64,000 nucleotides of DNA from SXOA01 sp051004015 (lineage in GTDB: Bacteria; Planctomycetota; Planctomycetia; Pirellulales; Pirellulaceae), in the NCBI GenBank assembly GCA_051004015.1, contig JBPCKT010000002.1, positions 1 through 64,000 on the forward strand. The letters run 5' to 3'. Both the position numbers and the translations under genes were made by a program. The stretch's first letter is position 1; each line of letters begins with the position of its first letter. Below are positions 17,701 to 25,962 of this stretch, one piece after another. The notes under the pieces were generated by a model that was not told where the DNA came from, did not search any database, and saw nothing but the letters and a program-made list of their open reading frames with translations.

Positions 17701-20700
17701 GAAGCTCGCGGACGGCCTGGAAGTCCGCTCTTTCGGCTCCCACGACAAGCCGATTGCCGCGCTCCTGCTGGCCAATGCTGGCAATACGCTCGTCACGGCG
17801 TCCGAAGACGGCGCGATTCGCACCTGGAACACTTCCGACGGCAGCCGCGTGCTCAATATCTCGCATGGCGCGGCGCCGACTTGTCTGGCCGTTAGCGCCG
17901 ACGGCAAGTTCCTCGCCGCGGGATCCGCCGACAAGAGCGTCAAGCTCTACAACGTCGCTGACGGCTCGCTGTCACAAACGATTGCCGGCCACGGCGGCGC
18001 GGTGACGGCGATCAACTTCAGCCCGGACAATCTCACCCTCGCAACCGCTGCAGCGGATGGCCAGGTCCGCATTTGGAACCTGCAAGGGGTACTGCAGGAA
18101 TACATTCCGTCCGCCGATAACGTCCCCACCGCCGTCACCTTCCTTCCCGATAGCCGCGGTCTGGCGGTGGGAGGCGAGGCAAATCTGGTACGCATCGTGC
18201 GGCGGGCGCTCGTTCGCGTGATGGATGTCTCGCCGATGCCGCTGGCGAACGTGGCCTACTCGGCGGACGGGAATTTCATTCTCACCGGCGGAGCGGATAA
18301 GACGGTCCGCCTCTGGAGCGCGGCGGACGGCAGCCAGGCCCGCAATTTCGCCGGCCAGTCGGATGCAATTACCTGCGTGGCGATTTCCAAGGACGGCACC
18401 AAGGTCTTTGCCGCCTCGGCCGATAAGACCGTGCGAGTTTGGAACTACAGCGATGCCGCCCTGCTGGCCACGCTGCTCCACCCGGCCGTGGTCCGGACGC
18501 TCGGCTCATCTCCCGACGGCCTCAAAATCGCCAGCGGCGGCGACGACCATCTGCTCCGCATCTGGGACCTGACGACCCAAAAGATCGCCGAGCGGTTCGT
18601 CGATTTCGCCAAGCCCATCTCGGCTCTCGCCATGCTTCCCGATGGAAAGGCGCTCGTCGCCGGCGGAGCCGAAGGGTTCACGCGCAAGCTGTCGGTTTCC
18701 AATCTCGCCATCGTCGTGGCCCACAACGGAGCGGCTGGCGGAGTGATCTACAACAGCGACGGCCAAAAACTCATCACCAGCGGCGCCGACAAGCTGGCCA
18801 AACAGTGGGATCCCGCTCTCAAGCCGCTCGCCGCACCGCCGCCGTTGCCGCCGAGTGATGCCGCTCTCTCCTGCGTAGCCCTGCGCGGCGATAACCTGCA
18901 AATCGCCTCCGGTGGCGAGGATAAGAACGTCTACCTCTGGCGAGCCGACACGGGACTGGTGGAAAGAAAGATCCCCACGCCCGCCGCGATCGTCGCCGTC
19001 GCTTACAGCGCCGACAACACGCGCCTCGCGGTGGCAGGAGCCGACAACCAGATCCGCATTTTCAACCCGGTGGACGGCATGTTGCTGGAAACGCTTTCGC
19101 AGAAAGGCCCGCTCACCTCGGTCGCCTTCGCCGGAACGAGCGCCGCCTTGCTGACCGGAGGGACCGACAACCTGGCCCGGCTGCATTCGCTCGCACTGCT
19201 CAAAGTCGTTCCCGGCCACGTAGGGCCGGTGACTGGCCTGGCCTATAGCCCCGATGGAGCCGCCCTGATATCCGGCGGTGCCGACAAAACGGTGCGGCAC
19301 TGGAACAGCGTGGACGGAGCCACCGTGAAAGCGTATGTCGGCGTGACGGACGTTGTGACCGGTGTCGCCGTTTCGCCGGATGGCACGCGGGTGATAGCGT
19401 CCAGCGCCGACAAAGTCATCCGCCTCTGGAACTTCGCGGATGCCGCCGCACTGCCGCCGATTACCCTGGCCGCACCCCTCCGCTCGCTCACGCTCAGTCC
19501 CGACGGCACCCGTCTGGCCGCGAGCGGCGACGACGGCCCCGTGCATGTCTTGGAACTGCCGAGCGGTAAGGAGCTCGAAACCCTGCCCACCCACGGTGGC
19601 GCGGCGACTTCCCTTTCGTTTGCGGCCGATAACCGTTCTTTGGCGTCCACGGGCCCGGATAAGATCGTCCGCATCGACTTGCTGGCTGCCGAGCGAGTCA
19701 TCGTTGCCGACCCGATGAAGATCCACTCGCTGGCGGCGACGCCGGATGGCAAGCAGGTCGTCACTTCCGGCGAGGATAAGCTGCTCAAGCTTTGGGACTT
19801 GAAGGGCGTCATGGTGAAACAGTTCGTTGGCAGCCCACTTCCCTTGCGGAACATTGCGGTCCGGGGAGATGGTTTGCAAATCGCCGGGGCAGGGGACCCC
19901 ACGCTGGCTCAGCCGAATCTGTTTGCCTGGAACGTCCCCGATGCCGTCCTGACCGTCAATGTGCCGACCGGCGCGGGGGTGACGGCGATGAGCTATCTCG
20001 ATGACGGACGCATTGCGGTTGCCGGAGCCGACAAACATCTCCGCGTCTTCGCCGCCAAGGACGGCAAGCCGCTGGAGGACTCGCTGCTGGCAGTGGTCGT
20101 CAATCGCCTGGAGTCCGCGGATGGCAAGAGCCTGCTGGCCGCCGGCGCGGATAACCAGGTCTATCGGGCCGTTCCTGCACTCGAACAACTCCTTACGGGA
20201 CACGAAGGCGCGGTCTCCGCGGTGGTCTGGACGAGCGATGGCACGGGCCTCATTACCGCCGGCGCGGACAAAACGGTACGGCAGTGGAACTTGAAGGATG
20301 CCAAGCCCGAGCGGACCTTCAGCGGCTCCGCGGCCGCGGTATTGGGACTCGCTCTTTCGCCTGACGGTAAACGGCTGATGGCGGCCTGTGCGGACAACGC
20401 GGCACGGGTGTGGGACTTCGCCGCCAAACCGGCGGATGGGACGACCGACGTTGCTCCGCTTCTCACACTGATCCATCCCGCCGCGGTGCGCAGCATCGCC
20501 GCCAGCCAAGACGGCAGCCGCATCGTGACGGCGGCCGATGACGGCCTGATTCGACTGTGGGACGGCGTGAGCGGCAAAGAATTGGAGCGTCTGCCTGGCC
20601 ATGCTGGCCTGGTGCATAGCGTGCGGCTGAGCAGTGACGGCAAGACGGTCCTCTCCGGCGGGGCGGACAAGACCGTCCGCCGCTGGACGGCCAGCGTCAC

Positions 20701-21853
20701 AGGTGCCGTCCAAGCGCACGAAGGACCGATCGCAGACGTCGCCATTTCCACCGATGGCCAGCACCTCTTTTCCGCCGGTGCGGACAAGGTCGCTTCCCAG
20801 TGGTCGGTCGCCGACCTCAAGCAAATCCGCAAGTTCGACGGGGCAACCGCTCCACTCAAAGCCATCGCCGTGAGTGGCGACGGCAAGACGGTCGCTGCCG
20901 GCGGCGACGACTTGCAACTCCGCCTCTGGTCCACCGCGGATGGCAAGCCGCTGGCCGCCTTGGCACTTCCGGCGGCAATCACTTCCCTGAAACTCGGAAA
21001 GGACAGTTCCAAAATCCTCGTCGGAACCGTGGACGGAGTTCTGCGGAACTATGCTCTGGCTACAGTAGACGGCAAGTCGCAACTCGTGCTCAATCACGAA
21101 GCGCGGGGCCATGCCGCCGGCGCATTGCGACTCGCCACGACGGCGAGCGACGACCGCTCGGTCTTTTCTGCTGGAGCTGACTTGAAGGTGATGCGCTGGC
21201 ACGGCGCGGACTATGCCGCGCGGCGGAGCCTGGCCAGCGGCAAGCGGCCACTCTACGACCTGGCGGTAAGCGCCGACGGCAAGCGGCTCGCCACCGCGAG
21301 CGGCGACGGCATCGCGCGGGTCTTCGATTTGGAAAAAGGGGAGCTGCTTTTCGAGCTGAAGGGGCACGCCCGCGCAGTCCAAGCCGTCGCTTTCCGGCCC
21401 GATGGCAAGGAGCTGGCCACTGCCGGTGCGGACGGGGTGATTCGCCTGTGGGATCCAGAAGGGAAGGAAGTCACTTCCATTACCGCCAACTTGAGCGGTC
21501 CCCTGAGTGCGCTGGCCTGGGCCGCGGATAACCGCACGCTGCAAGTCGGGGGAACCAAGAAGCTCTGGCAGACTTTCGACCGCATGACCCAGCAGCAGAC
21601 GCGCGCCGTGGAAGGGCACAACCATCCGCTGCGCGCCATCCGCTTCAACGCCACGCTCACGCGAGTCGCCACGCTCGATGACAGCGGCAAGCTTTTCGTC
21701 CGGGACGCTGCCGGAGGCGGCGCGCTCTTCCACCAACAGTTGCCTGTTGCTGCCGGCTATCGCCTGGCTTGGTCCGCCGACGGCAGCGAAATCGCCGTCG
21801 CGGGTTCCGACCCCAGAATCCTCCGCGTCACGGTGCCGGCCGGAGCCCGCTGA
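14786..21853 (+). CDS. Giant secreted WD40-repeat protein (2355 residues)
   Basis: An N-terminal signal peptide (RLPNFVLALALFLLAGSCLA, cleaved near AQA) is followed by WD40 repeats over the entire remaining length. The spacing of about 40 residues implies 50 or more blades, enough for seven or eight propellers. Typical blades read GHKGAVRDVAYTADNKLLLS ... DGSLRVWD, or ADKSVRIWNTATG. No kinase, caspase, NACHT or cytochrome domain is seen, so this is a pure repeat scaffold probably in the periplasm. The stop overlaps the start of the CPXCG gene (TGATG). Its partners are unknown. Confidence 0.93.
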   Translation: MRLPNFVLALALFLLAGSCLAQAPVPPQLQFLEGHKGAVRDVAYTADNKLLLSVGLDGSLRVWDRTTGQLVRTIAAHSRPNLCLTLTPDGLQAITGGVDGSLKFFDVPRPSALFEIAGIPAAPTAIAPSADGKFVLTGDAGNYVRLFDATTKAHVRDYPGSAGGVTGVAAFPEQKLILATAADGALRGWNFDTAAPTGLIQFPSATALAVHQQGKLLAVTGADGVLRLASWPPTIPQSLAGHTDQVTAVVMSADGSILGSGGIDSQVLLFKKDGSPLRPLPAGPGKIGSLALSADSKLAAAGSDTGAIKFWLTGDGADKGMLAGHVGAVSSLSFHPTDPRLASTGADGTVRIWRLPSVSAPWPGHTQPVTVLAMSKDGKTAVTAAADKSVRIWNTATGKPVRVLENLPQPIMTAAVSPSGKQVALGDVAGEVTVQNSADGKGAFTLVAHVGGVTGLAWLDDEKILATCGNDGLLKYWRLPPVQPIKLANQEAVKAVVLSPDGKTIAATNSDGSVRLVTLATGKEAKKLAAFSTAVTTLTASSDRAILAAGSASGQVHLWNFADGTPRGTVGGHTGPVQAIALHPKLPQLATGGDDGTIRLWNLPQPAAEIAHHKASVRVVAVSPDAKTALTGDTTGIAQLWSLPDLKAAAALTGGKAPLFAAAFRRDNQQAALGDADGMVRLYGTVDGESAGLLGAHEGAVTGVSFHPNNAQMATSGADGTLRLWQLPIVSPQPLAKHTAAINAVAVTSDGLLSLSGGSDKFVHVLDHATGKPRSSVELPAPITALAAAPDNSTGVAATQSGTLHFFALADGAVTAQIGAHPGPVSGVAYKPQGGQLATTGADGKVRLWEIPAPQKLLSDHTAKITAVALSPNGLLLATAAADKSVRIWNVADGAASWTLGHADSVTALAWKSDSTQLVTASADKTIRVWNIADGKQAVLLEKASAITNGVAFAPDGASIYAAGTDKVIRQWKLADGLEVRSFGSHDKPIAALLLANAGNTLVTASEDGAIRTWNTSDGSRVLNISHGAAPTCLAVSADGKFLAAGSADKSVKLYNVADGSLSQTIAGHGGAVTAINFSPDNLTLATAAADGQVRIWNLQGVLQEYIPSADNVPTAVTFLPDSRGLAVGGEANLVRIVRRALVRVMDVSPMPLANVAYSADGNFILTGGADKTVRLWSAADGSQARNFAGQSDAITCVAISKDGTKVFAASADKTVRVWNYSDAALLATLLHPAVVRTLGSSPDGLKIASGGDDHLLRIWDLTTQKIAERFVDFAKPISALAMLPDGKALVAGGAEGFTRKLSVSNLAIVVAHNGAAGGVIYNSDGQKLITSGADKLAKQWDPALKPLAAPPPLPPSDAALSCVALRGDNLQIASGGEDKNVYLWRADTGLVERKIPTPAAIVAVAYSADNTRLAVAGADNQIRIFNPVDGMLLETLSQKGPLTSVAFAGTSAALLTGGTDNLARLHSLALLKVVPGHVGPVTGLAYSPDGAALISGGADKTVRHWNSVDGATVKAYVGVTDVVTGVAVSPDGTRVIASSADKVIRLWNFADAAALPPITLAAPLRSLTLSPDGTRLAASGDDGPVHVLELPSGKELETLPTHGGAATSLSFAADNRSLASTGPDKIVRIDLLAAERVIVADPMKIHSLAATPDGKQVVTSGEDKLLKLWDLKGVMVKQFVGSPLPLRNIAVRGDGLQIAGAGDPTLAQPNLFAWNVPDAVLTVNVPTGAGVTAMSYLDDGRIAVAGADKHLRVFAAKDGKPLEDSLLAVVVNRLESADGKSLLAAGADNQVYRAVPALEQLLTGHEGAVSAVVWTSDGTGLITAGADKTVRQWNLKDAKPERTFSGSAAAVLGLALSPDGKRLMAACADNAARVWDFAAKPADGTTDVAPLLTLIHPAAVRSIAASQDGSRIVTAADDGLIRLWDGVSGKELERLPGHAGLVHSVRLSSDGKTVLSGGADKTVRRWTASVTGAVQAHEGPIADVAISTDGQHLFSAGADKVASQWSVADLKQIRKFDGATAPLKAIAVSGDGKTVAAGGDDLQLRLWSTADGKPLAALALPAAITSLKLGKDSSKILVGTVDGVLRNYALATVDGKSQLVLNHEARGHAAGALRLATTASDDRSVFSAGADLKVMRWHGADYAARRSLASGKRPLYDLAVSADGKRLATASGDGIARVFDLEKGELLFELKGHARAVQAVAFRPDGKELATAGADGVIRLWDPEGKEVTSITANLSGPLSALAWAADNRTLQVGGTKKLWQTFDRMTQQQTRAVEGHNHPLRAIRFNATLTRVATLDDSGKLFVRDAAGGGALFHQQLPVAAGYRLAWSADGSEIAVAGSDPRILRVTVPAGAR

Positions 21854-22080
21854 TGAAGCGACGAAAAAAGGCGAGCGGGGGGCGTAAGCCCCCTGATACT
21901 AACGGCGAAACTTCCTACATCTGCGACGCCTGCGGCGAGGAAATCGTCATCCCGCTCGATCCCTCCCAAGGAAGCGAACAGGAATACGGCGAGGATTGCC
22001 CCGTCTGCTGCCGCCCGAACGTCATCCACGTCGAGTTCGACGAGCAGGGCCAGAGCCGCGTCTGGGCAGAATGGGAATAG
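21853..22080 (+). CDS. CPXCG-motif cysteine-rich small protein
   Basis: A 75-residue protein with ICDACGEE (Cys24, Cys27) and EDCPVCCRPN (Cys49, Cys52, Cys53), forming a probable zinc ribbon; it matches the CPXCG cysteine-rich family of unknown function. Its ATG overlaps the WD40 stop by one base (TGATG at 21851), so translation is coupled. Residues 8-14 (SGGRKPP) are encoded by a GGGGGC-GTAA-GCCCCC palindrome of the REP-like type. Convergent with the transglutaminase-like gene, with three bases between them. Confidence 0.85.
   Translation: MKRRKKASGGRKPPDTNGETSYICDACGEEIVIPLDPSQGSEQEYGEDCPVCCRPNVIHVEFDEQGQSRVWAEWE
21878..21893. repeat. REP-like palindrome inside the CPXCG coding region
   Basis: GGGGGC-GTAA-GCCCCC forms a six-base-pair hairpin with a GTAA loop. 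It resembles intergenic palindromes of planctomycetes but lies in frame in the first codons of the CPXCG gene. Confidence 0.65.
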
Positions 22081-22083
22081 TGG

Positions 22084-23037
22084 CTACTCCTTCACCTGCT
22101 CCAGCACAAACCGCACCTCCGGATTCGCCTCCGCATTCGCCGCCTTGAGGAACTGCTTGACGTAGCGCTGCGGCCCTTTCTCCTCGGGGACTTTGAAATT
22201 GTCCCCCTTCTGCAGAATTGGCCGCTCTTCATCCATCCATCCGAAAATGTGGCCGTCTCCGGCGGCCTGGCAGGGGAACCAGGTGCCGCGCCCCTGGCTG
22301 TCCTGCAAGTAGAATTCGGGATAACAGTGGTCAGGAACCCACACGGCCCGCGCCGGAATCTTGTTGGCCCGGCAGAGGGCGATGAACAGGCTGGTCAATT
22401 CCTCGCAGTCTCCCTTGCCGGCCTTGAGGGCATCGGTCGCCGGGTGAATTTCCGTCGAGAATTCGTATTTCACGTTCTCCTGCACATAGTCGAAGATCGC
22501 TTCCACTTTCTGCCAGGCATCTTCGTTGTCTTTGATAATCGTCGGCGCAAGCTGCTTGATTTTCGGGTCGGTGCTTTCGATGAAGGGGCTGGGAAGCAGA
22601 TACTTGCTCAGATCCTTGGTTGGTTTGGCGGGGAAAGCCAGGCCCGTGACGTCATCGGGCTTTGCAATCTCACTCTTGGTGATTTCAAACGTGACGATCG
22701 CCGAGGCCTCTTCTCCAGCCGACACGCGAGGGATGCTGACGACCATCTGCTTCACGCCGCCGAGGTCCCGATAGCTGACTCTTTTCACTTGCGGCGAAAT
22801 CTCTTCCTTAACGATCTTGACCTTTTGCTCCGGAAAGTCCGACGGCACCGCCATCGTCGCCACAATCCCGTTCACGGCACCGCCCGGCGCCTTCACCACC
22901 AGCCCGAATCGCCACTGAGAAATCGTCTGCTCACCGAGCTTGAGGCGAGGCTGAGAAGAGTCCTCGGCGCGCACGATTATGTTGCTCCCAAGCAGAGTCA
23001 CGATAATCGCCAGGCAAATTCGAACGTCGCCTATCAT
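22084..23037 (-). CDS. Secreted transglutaminase-like cysteine protease-fold protein (catalytic Cys/His present)
   Basis: A 317-residue protein with a signal peptide (about 1-24) and an N-terminal beta domain. The transglutaminase core reads GKGDCEELTSLFIALCRANK with Cys211, IPARAVWVPDHCYPEFYL with His237, and then WFPCQ where the third catalytic residue is normally Asp. Two of the three catalytic residues are clear. The family hydrolyses or crosslinks peptides; the substrate is unknown. It lies 51 bases downstream of a close paralogue in the same orientation. Confidence 0.85.
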   Translation of the reverse strand: MIGDVRICLAIIVTLLGSNIIVRAEDSSQPRLKLGEQTISQWRFGLVVKAPGGAVNGIVATMAVPSDFPEQKVKIVKEEISPQVKRVSYRDLGGVKQMVVSIPRVSAGEEASAIVTFEITKSEIAKPDDVTGLAFPAKPTKDLSKYLLPSPFIESTDPKIKQLAPTIIKDNEDAWQKVEAIFDYVQENVKYEFSTEIHPATDALKAGKGDCEELTSLFIALCRANKIPARAVWVPDHCYPEFYLQDSQGRGTWFPCQAAGDGHIFGWMDEERPILQKGDNFKVPEEKGPQRYVKQFLKAANAEANPEVRFVLEQVKE

Positions 23038-23088
23038 TTTGCTGCACCGCGCCGAAAAACCCTCGCTTGCGCGTCGGGCTAGTGTTTC

Positions 23089-24045
23089 CTACTTCTCTTC
23101 CAACCTCCGCACAAACTCCACTTCCGGCGCTCCGCCACCTCCCCCTTTGCCGGTGAGGAACTCGTTCACGAACCGCATCGACTCCTTCTTCTCCGGCACC
23201 TTGAAGTTATCACCTTTTTGCAAAATGGGCCGCTGGTCGGGCTGGGCTCCAAAGGATTTGTCGCCGGCGACCTGGCAGGGGAACCAGTAACCCTTCCCCT
23301 TGGCGTCCTCCAGAAAAAACTCCGCGTAGCACGAGTCGGGAATCCAGACCATCCGGGCCGGCACCTTGTGCACCCGGCAGCAGGCGACAAACAGGGCGGT
23401 CAGGTCCTCCTGGTCGGCCTTGCCGTCGCGGAGGGCCGCCAAGGCTCCCTTAATCTTATCCTTGTCGAGCTTCACTTTCTCGCGGACACCGTCGCACAGG
23501 CTTTCGATTTGCACCCAGGCCCCTTGCTTGCCGGTCACCAGCTCCTTGGTGAATGATTTGATTTTGGCGTTGGCAATTTCGATTTGCGGGCTGGGGCCGA
23601 GGTATTTTCGCACCTCCCGCGGCGGACTTTTGGGAATGACGTAGCCGGCGGTGTCCAGCGGAGCGAGCATCGACCGCTTGGTAACCTCAAAGGTGATGAG
23701 TGCCTTGGCGGTGTCATTGGCGGGAATCTGCGGAATCTCAAAAACCATCTGCCTGACGCCCCCCTCAATCATCCGGTAGGTCACCGAGCCGACGTGGGCC
23801 GAAACGTCCTCCGCCACCACCTTCACTTGCTGCTCCGGCCAGTCGCTGGGAACCGGGATGGTGCCCAGCAGCGCTCCTACGTTTCCGCCCACGGCCCGCA
23901 CCTTCACCCCCACCTGCCACTTTTTGGTCAGCCCCTTGTCCAGCCGCGGTCCACCCCCGGCTTCTTCCTTGGGGCCGAACTGTGCCAGGGACGACGATGC
24001 GATGACGAGCAGAGCCGCGAGCGCGGCGAGAGAGCGGGACAACAC
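23089..24045 (-). CDS. Transglutaminase-like paralogue without catalytic residues
   Basis: A 318-residue protein with a signal peptide (about 1-22), collinear with the downstream gene through the whole length, for example RPILQKGDNFKVPE in both. The catalytic Cys is replaced by Gln212 (GKADQEDLTALF) and the His by Ser238 (IPDSCYAEFFL). The fold is probably kept but the enzyme activity lost; it may bind substrate or regulate its neighbour. It is the first gene of the likely two-gene operon. Confidence 0.85.
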   Translation of the reverse strand: MLSRSLAALAALLVIASSSLAQFGPKEEAGGGPRLDKGLTKKWQVGVKVRAVGGNVGALLGTIPVPSDWPEQQVKVVAEDVSAHVGSVTYRMIEGGVRQMVFEIPQIPANDTAKALITFEVTKRSMLAPLDTAGYVIPKSPPREVRKYLGPSPQIEIANAKIKSFTKELVTGKQGAWVQIESLCDGVREKVKLDKDKIKGALAALRDGKADQEDLTALFVACCRVHKVPARMVWIPDSCYAEFFLEDAKGKGYWFPCQVAGDKSFGAQPDQRPILQKGDNFKVPEKKESMRFVNEFLTGKGGGGGAPEVEFVRRLEEK

Positions 24046-24208
24046 GGGAGGAACTCCAAGCTGAAAGGACGTTGACTACGGCCCACAGCCGGCCGCATCT
24101 TTCCAGCTTAATTGGAGAGTCGGCCACGCCAACAAAAAGCCTGAATCCTGCGATCTCCCTGGCCCGCACAATCGCGCCGCTCGGCGCAATCGGATCAAGG
24201 TCGTCTGG

Positions 24209-25147
24209 CTAAACCGCCGGCGTCAACTGCCGCAACTCGCGCGGCAGAGGGAAATGGACGTCCTCTTCCCTGATGCTGCGGCTTTCGACCGTTGCGGCAA
24301 AGCGGTTTTGCAGGTAATGGATGCACTCCTGCACGACGGACTCCGGAGCGCTCGCGCCGGCGGTGATGAGGACGGTATTCACACCGTCGAACCACGTGGG
24401 GTCGATGTCCTGCGCGCCGTCAATCAGCCGGGCCGGAATACCATTCTCCTGGGCAATCTCTTTCAGCCGCTGGCTGTTAGAGCTGTTCTGGCTGCCGAGG
24501 ACGAGGACCAGGTCCGCTTCGCGAGCAAGCACATGAATGGCTTCCTGCCGGTTCTGCGTGGCGTAACAGATGTCGTCCTTGGGCGGGTTGGCGATTTGCG
24601 GGAAGCGGGCTCGCAGGCGGCTGATGATGCGGTTGGCGTCGTCGACGCTGAGGGTGGTCTGCGTCAGGTAAGCGAGTTTCGTCCCCGGCGGAAATTCGAG
24701 CTTGTCAACCTCTTCGGCTGATTCGACGAGGACCATGGCTTGCGGAGCTTCCCCCATCGTGCCGATGACCTCATCATGCCCTTCGTGCCCAATGAGCAGG
24801 ATGGTGTAGCCTTCCTTGGCGTAGCGAATAGCTTCCAGATGGACCTTCGTCACCAGCGGGCAGGTGGCGTCGATGGCGCAGAGCTTGCGCTCGCGGGCCA
24901 GGCGGCGAATCTCCGGCGAGACTCCGTGAGCAGAGAAGAGGAGCGTCGAGCCCACCGGCACCTCTTCGAGGGACTCGACGAAGGTGGCCCCCTTGGCCCG
25001 GAAGGTGTCCACCACGTACTTGTTATGGACGATCTCGTGATAGACGTAAATCGGCGTCCCGAAAGCGCGGATCGCCAGTTCCAGGCTTTCAATCGCCATG
25101 TTCACTCCGGCACAGAAACCGCGGGGAGCGGCGAGGAGGATTTTCAT
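24209..25147 (-). CDS. ispH: 4-hydroxy-3-methylbut-2-enyl diphosphate reductase
   Basis: A 312-residue iron-sulfur enzyme of the last step of the MEP isoprenoid pathway, giving IPP and DMAPP. The three cluster cysteines are Cys12 (APRGFCAGVN), Cys96 (DATCPLVTKVH) and Cys194 (DDICYATQNRQEA). Substrate-binding histidines are His41, His74 and His121, and the SSNSQRL motif is present. The length is normal. It is a single gene with no MEP neighbours in the window. Short GGGGTCA direct repeats lie just upstream (25147-25168). Confidence 0.96.
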   Translation of the reverse strand: MKILLAAPRGFCAGVNMAIESLELAIRAFGTPIYVYHEIVHNKYVVDTFRAKGATFVESLEEVPVGSTLLFSAHGVSPEIRRLARERKLCAIDATCPLVTKVHLEAIRYAKEGYTILLIGHEGHDEVIGTMGEAPQAMVLVESAEEVDKLEFPPGTKLAYLTQTTLSVDDANRIISRLRARFPQIANPPKDDICYATQNRQEAIHVLAREADLVLVLGSQNSSNSQRLKEIAQENGIPARLIDGAQDIDPTWFDGVNTVLITAGASAPESVVQECIHYLQNRFAATVESRSIREEDVHFPLPRELRQLTPAV

Positions 25148-25458
25148 GGGGTCAGGGGTCAGGGGTCAGAGCCGTACCGAAGGGCATCCCTTATCTTATC
25201 TTCTTGCCAACCATTTTCTTGCCACAGCCTTTCGGATCTCACTAATTCTGCCATCCATCATTTTGCCTTTCTCTTGGCTCCTACCCGCATTCCGGCTATT
25301 CCCGGTAACTTTCGTCCTCCCAGCCATCCGCCGGAATTTTCCTTGACTTTTTGTCTGGCTGATTGACTCTTGACCCGCGATACCCCCATAATGTAGGTTC
25401 CGCCGCCAAACCATTTGGCTATTAAGGTTGTTCCATCTTTTTAGTGAGGGTTGCACCG
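25148..25458. other. Divergent intergenic region between ispH and the metal-binding gene
   Basis: It holds tandem GGGGTCA repeats at the ispH end and an AT-richer stretch in the middle. A promoter candidate for the rightward gene lies at 25363-25392. No gene is seen. Confidence 0.5.
25363..25392 (+). promoter_or_regulatory. Promoter candidate for the CPxSGK metal-binding gene
   Basis: TTGACT (25363-25368) and CATAAT (25387-25392) with an 18-base spacer, 66 bases upstream of the ATG. The match is moderate. Confidence 0.4.
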
Positions 25459-25896
25459 ATGAAAGCACGTTTGTTTGCGGCTCTGGGCGTTGTCGCCCTG
25501 CTTGTCGCCACGGTCATTGCCGAAGAAAAGGTCAAGCTTGAAGGGATCAAGTGCCCAGTGAGCGGCAAGGCTGCCACCGAGAACTCCGTCGATTACAAGG
25601 GTGGCAAGGTTTACTTCTGCTGTGACAAATGCCCCACGGCATTCGACGCCAAGAAGCACGGCACCAAGGCCAACGCCCAGTTGGTCGCCACCGGCCAGGC
25701 CAAGCAGGCCAAGTGCCCGCTCTCCGGCGGAAAGCTCAATGCCGACACCGAGATCACGGTCGCCGGTGCCAAGGTCGCCTTCTGCTGCGAAGTTTGCCAA
25801 GGCAAGGTCAAGGCCGCCACGGGTGACGACCAGATCACCATGGTCTTTGGCGACAAGGCCTTCGAGAAGGCCGGTTTCAAGGTCGAGAAGAAGTAG
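25459..25896 (+). CDS. Secreted protein with two Cys-rich YHS-like metal-binding repeats
   Basis: A 145-residue protein with a signal peptide (KARLFAALGVVALLVATVIA). Two tandem modules each have CPxSGK followed by [FY]CCxxC: Cys32 with Cys54, 55 and 58, then Cys86 with Cys109, 110 and 113. The arrangement resembles YHS-type metal-binding domains, so it may bind copper or iron in the periplasm; that is inference. GAGGG lies upstream of the ATG. A strong terminator follows, so the gene is monocistronic. Confidence 0.82.
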   Translation: MKARLFAALGVVALLVATVIAEEKVKLEGIKCPVSGKAATENSVDYKGGKVYFCCDKCPTAFDAKKHGTKANAQLVATGQAKQAKCPLSGGKLNADTEITVAGAKVAFCCEVCQGKVKAATGDDQITMVFGDKAFEKAGFKVEKK

Positions 25897-25934
25897 GCTT
25901 CTTTCGGCTTCGGCTGAACTTGAACGAATCGAAA

Positions 25935-25962
25935 GGCGCGTCCTCCGGGACGCGCCTTTTTT
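25935..25962 (+). terminator. Rho-independent terminator
   Basis: A nine-base-pair stem GGCGCGTCC/GGACGCGCC with a TCCG loop is followed by TTTTTT. It ends the metal-binding gene and abuts the stop codon of the convergent gene. Confidence 0.92.

Noticed and set aside
18506..21736. A 1076-codon open frame on the minus strand across the WD40 gene
   Set aside because: It is a long shadow produced by the GC-rich codon usage and repeats of the real gene; it has no domains and the plus-strand frame shows clear WD40 blades and a signal peptide.
14786..21853. CRISPR-like regular repetition
   Set aside because: The repeats are degenerate coding WD40 units of about 120 bases with no identical direct repeats and spacers. 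No CRISPR array is seen anywhere in the window.
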